Positions 62,002-64,000 of a DNA stretch of 64,000 nt are shown here, one piece after another; the first letter of the stretch is position 1; every line of letters starts with the position of its first letter. Where the stretch lies: the NCBI RefSeq assembly GCF_000498495.1, contig NZ_AVCS01000008.1:103232-167231 (forward strand), read 5' to 3'. The translations under genes were made by a program, and so were the position numbers. Source of the DNA: Flavobacterium enshiense DK69 (GTDB taxonomy: Bacteria; Bacteroidota; Bacteroidia; Flavobacteriales; Flavobacteriaceae). The notes below the pieces were generated by a model, which was given only the letters and a program-made list of their open reading frames with translations, was not told the DNA's origin and searched no databases.

Positions 62002-62550
62002 CTAGTTTGGTGTATAAAGATCAAATTGACTATAAGGATTCAAACTACCATCTAAAAATTTGTTTAGAATTTTTTCATCTAACGAATACGGAATACCAAT
62101 CCATTTCATTATTCCATTTTTATCTATCAGAATAACTAACGGTAAAAATATGCTTCCGTCTTTGTTACCAAATCCTCTTTGTGTCCTCTTGGTTTTGTCA
62201 ATAACGGCTATAGTTTTAAATTCATTATTTTTAAGGTAACTTTTTAGATAGGTTACCGCGTCAGCAGGAGTCATCGATATAAAACACAAATCTTTCCGTT
62301 GCATTTTTTCTTGCAATGAGTTTATTTCTTTGATATAGTCAACTTTTTTATTGCCAAAAAATTGAGATGTATTGCTGGGGTCCCAAAATAAAAGCACAAT
62401 ATTTTTTCCTTCAAGGATAGTATCTTTTGGTTTGTTGGTTATCCAATCTGAAATATAAATTTTTCTTGCTTTGGAACCTGCTTTCAAATGTTCTTGCGAA
62501 AAAAGAAAATTCGAAAACAGTACGAATAGTAGTAATGTTTTTATTTTCAT
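62002..62550 (-). CDS. Thioredoxin-fold (TlpA-like) exported protein without CxxC
   Basis: The start is at ATG 62550 (MKIKTLLLFVLFSNFLFSQ), a clean signal peptide, giving 182 residues; the frame runs open to 62613. The thioredoxin fold is shown by IVLLFWDPSNTSQFF, where the usual WxxCxxC is replaced by DPSNTS, and by the cis-Pro block FLPLVILIDKNGIMKW. Without the cysteines it cannot be a classical disulfide reductase; it may be a structural or binding member. Confidence 0.8.
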   Translation of the reverse strand: MKIKTLLLFVLFSNFLFSQEHLKAGSKARKIYISDWITNKPKDTILEGKNIVLLFWDPSNTSQFFGNKKVDYIKEINSLQEKMQRKDLCFISMTPADAVTYLKSYLKNNEFKTIAVIDKTKRTQRGFGNKDGSIFLPLVILIDKNGIMKWIGIPYSLDEKILNKFLDGSLNPYSQFDLYTPN

Positions 62551-62950
62551 GATTCTTGAATTGTCTGTAGTGTAAACATGTAAGAGTGCATTTTGTTTCT
62601 TTAGGTCGATCATAGATTATGAGAAAAAAATACTTTTTGAATTAGTAAATATATAGGAAAAAATTTATAAATACTAAGTTTTTTCGATACGAATTGAATT
62701 GATTAAAATTTCTAAAGTATTGAAAATAATGTGTTTGAGGTTTTTTATTCTGCTTGGCTTCTTATACCTACACTTTCTGAAAATTTTCCCGAAGTGGCTT
62801 TCTTTTTTATTCTTCAACCTTACCAAATAATCCGATGAAGTTTATCGGAAATTTCATAAAATTTCATTAATTTTAAACACCTGTAAATGGACCGTTTATA
62901 GTGCCCCTGTCTTAGATCCGATGAATTTGTTTAAACTAAATTAGGGTACT
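62551..62950. other. 400-bp gap between divergent genes
   Basis: AT-rich, no ORF of note. A small hairpin CCGAT / ATCGG lies at ~62832-62848. It must contain promoters for both neighbours, but no clear -33/-7 pair is visible (ATGAATTTG at ~62922 is one base off). Confidence 0.4.
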
Positions 62951-63928
62951 ATGAGTGTATTAAAAAAGGTATTATTAGGTTTCGCATTGCTTTTAATCGT
63001 TGTGGTTTTCTCGGCAATGCTGTATATGAAAATGGCACTTCCCGATGTAGGTGATGCCCCTGCCATGAAAGTGGTAGCTACCCCCGAAAAAATTGAACGA
63101 GGGAGATATCTGGCCAACCACGTTACTATATGTATCGATTGTCATTCCAAAAGAGATTGGTCAAAATTTTCAGGGCCTATTGTGCCTGGCAGTATTGGGA
63201 TGGGGGGTGAGTTGTTCGATCAGAAATTTGGTTTTCCGGGGTCGTATTATTCCAAAAACATTACGCCTTCGGGAATCAGTGATTATACAGATGGAGAGCT
63301 ATACCGTGCCATTACAACGGGCGTCAACAAAAAAGGAGAAGCTATGTTTCCGGTGATGCCTTTTCATAATTACGGAAAATTGGATCCCGAAGATGTTAAG
63401 GCAATCATTGCTTACGTCCGCACCTTAGCGCCAATCGAAAATAAAATCCCGGAATCGTCCTCCGACTTCCCTATGAATTTCATCATTAATACTATTCCGC
63501 AAAAAGCGAAACCTTCCAAAATTCCGGATCCAAGCAATACTCTGGCTTATGGAAATTATTTAGCTACGGCAGCTTCCTGTGTCGACTGTCATACGCAATT
63601 TGAGAAAGGGGAATTTGTTGCCGGTATGGAATTCGCCGGTGGAAGGGAATTTCCTTTTCCGGATGGTTCTGTAGTGCGTTCCGCTAATATTACTCCCCAC
63701 GCGTCAGGAATGGGCCAATGGTCAAAAGAGAGTTTTATCGCTATGTTTAAAGCACGTGAAGATATTTCAAAAAATCCGGCAGGGATCAAGCCTGGGGAAT
63801 ATAATTCCATAATGCCCTGGACTATGTTTGCAGGCATGAAAAACGAAGATCTTGCTGCTATTTATGATTATTTGAAAACATTAAAACCTATTGATAATAA
63901 AGTTGAAAAATTTACAAAAGGAGGGTGA
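62951..63928 (+). CDS. Dihaem cytochrome c, membrane anchored
   Basis: 325 residues. An N-terminal membrane helix (~7-25) is followed by two cytochrome c domains with haem sites Cys61-x2-Cys64-His65 (CIDCH) and Cys210-x2-Cys213-His214 (CVDCH). Met ligands probably lie in MFPVMPFHNYGKL and NSIMPWTMF. It faces the periplasm and would carry electrons from a dehydrogenase; the partner is outside the window. Relatives accompany alcohol or gluconate dehydrogenases. Confidence 0.92.
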   Translation: MSVLKKVLLGFALLLIVVVFSAMLYMKMALPDVGDAPAMKVVATPEKIERGRYLANHVTICIDCHSKRDWSKFSGPIVPGSIGMGGELFDQKFGFPGSYYSKNITPSGISDYTDGELYRAITTGVNKKGEAMFPVMPFHNYGKLDPEDVKAIIAYVRTLAPIENKIPESSSDFPMNFIINTIPQKAKPSKIPDPSNTLAYGNYLATAASCVDCHTQFEKGEFVAGMEFAGGREFPFPDGSVVRSANITPHASGMGQWSKESFIAMFKAREDISKNPAGIKPGEYNSIMPWTMFAGMKNEDLAAIYDYLKTLKPIDNKVEKFTKGG

Positions 63929-64000
63929 TTTCTTTGTTATGTAGTTTTGATAAAATAGACTAGGATAGGATTGTCAGGAAATAAAAACACGAAAAGCCAG

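Overview
The window reads as chromosomal DNA from a Flavobacterium-like member of the Bacteroidetes. The evidence is low GC, promoters of the Bacteroidetes type (TTTG / TAnnTTTG), a type IX secretion C-terminal domain on the first protein, PorT-like outer-membrane barrels, and a complete cluster for flexirubin, the yellow-orange pigment of this group.

Region 1 (1-10.5 kb) is ordinary chromosome. It holds the 3' part of a large secreted adhesin-like gene, bioB (biotin synthase), a frameshifted remnant of an RHS gene, a lipoprotein made of 44-residue repeats, tRNA-Leu(CAA), prs, rplY (L25/Ctc), pth and two paralogous exported proteins.

Region 2 (10.5-42.5 kb) is the flexirubin cluster. A flavin-dependent halogenase-like gene is transcribed leftward. 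Facing away from it, about 28 tightly packed genes run rightward. Tyrosine ammonia-lyase would make 4-coumarate, and the last gene, a PaaK-like adenylating ligase, would activate it. Two ACPs, several ketosynthases (including a catalytically dead, chain-length-factor-like partner), a ketoreductase and hotdog dehydratases would build the aryl polyene chain. DarA and DarB would make the dialkylresorcinol half. A BtrH-like protein, an LpxL-like acyltransferase, a C45 Ntn hydrolase lipoprotein and a PlsC domain are candidates for making the ester or anchoring the product. An ABC exporter, an MMPL fusion protein, a LolA-like carrier and two barrels suggest movement to the outer membrane. These role assignments come from family and context.

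Region 3 (42.5-61.8 kb) is a 19.3-kb genomic island integrated in tRNA-Ala(GGC). A perfect 44-bp direct repeat of the tRNA 3' half marks both ends. The island carries a tyrosine integrase, an excisionase-like HTH protein, a DUF3987 primase/helicase-like protein, a RecA-like ATPase, a DUF3871-type protein, a RadC-like protein and no visible relaxase or conjugation gene. Its cargo is a type I restriction-modification locus (hsdM, MltR-like gene, hsdS, DUF4268 nuclease-like gene, an opposite-strand exported protein, hsdR), a two-gene DUF3800 + BECR-like nuclease module with a possible antisense RNA at its 3' end, and three unrecognised genes near the right end. Nine-bp iterons of one motif lie just upstream of the integrase and just inside attR.

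Region 4 (61.8-64 kb) returns to chromosome: the original tRNA terminator, a thioredoxin-fold protein lacking CxxC, and a dihaem cytochrome c. The halogenase, the ester-forming step, the nuclease module and the antisense RNA are the least certain and most interesting points.
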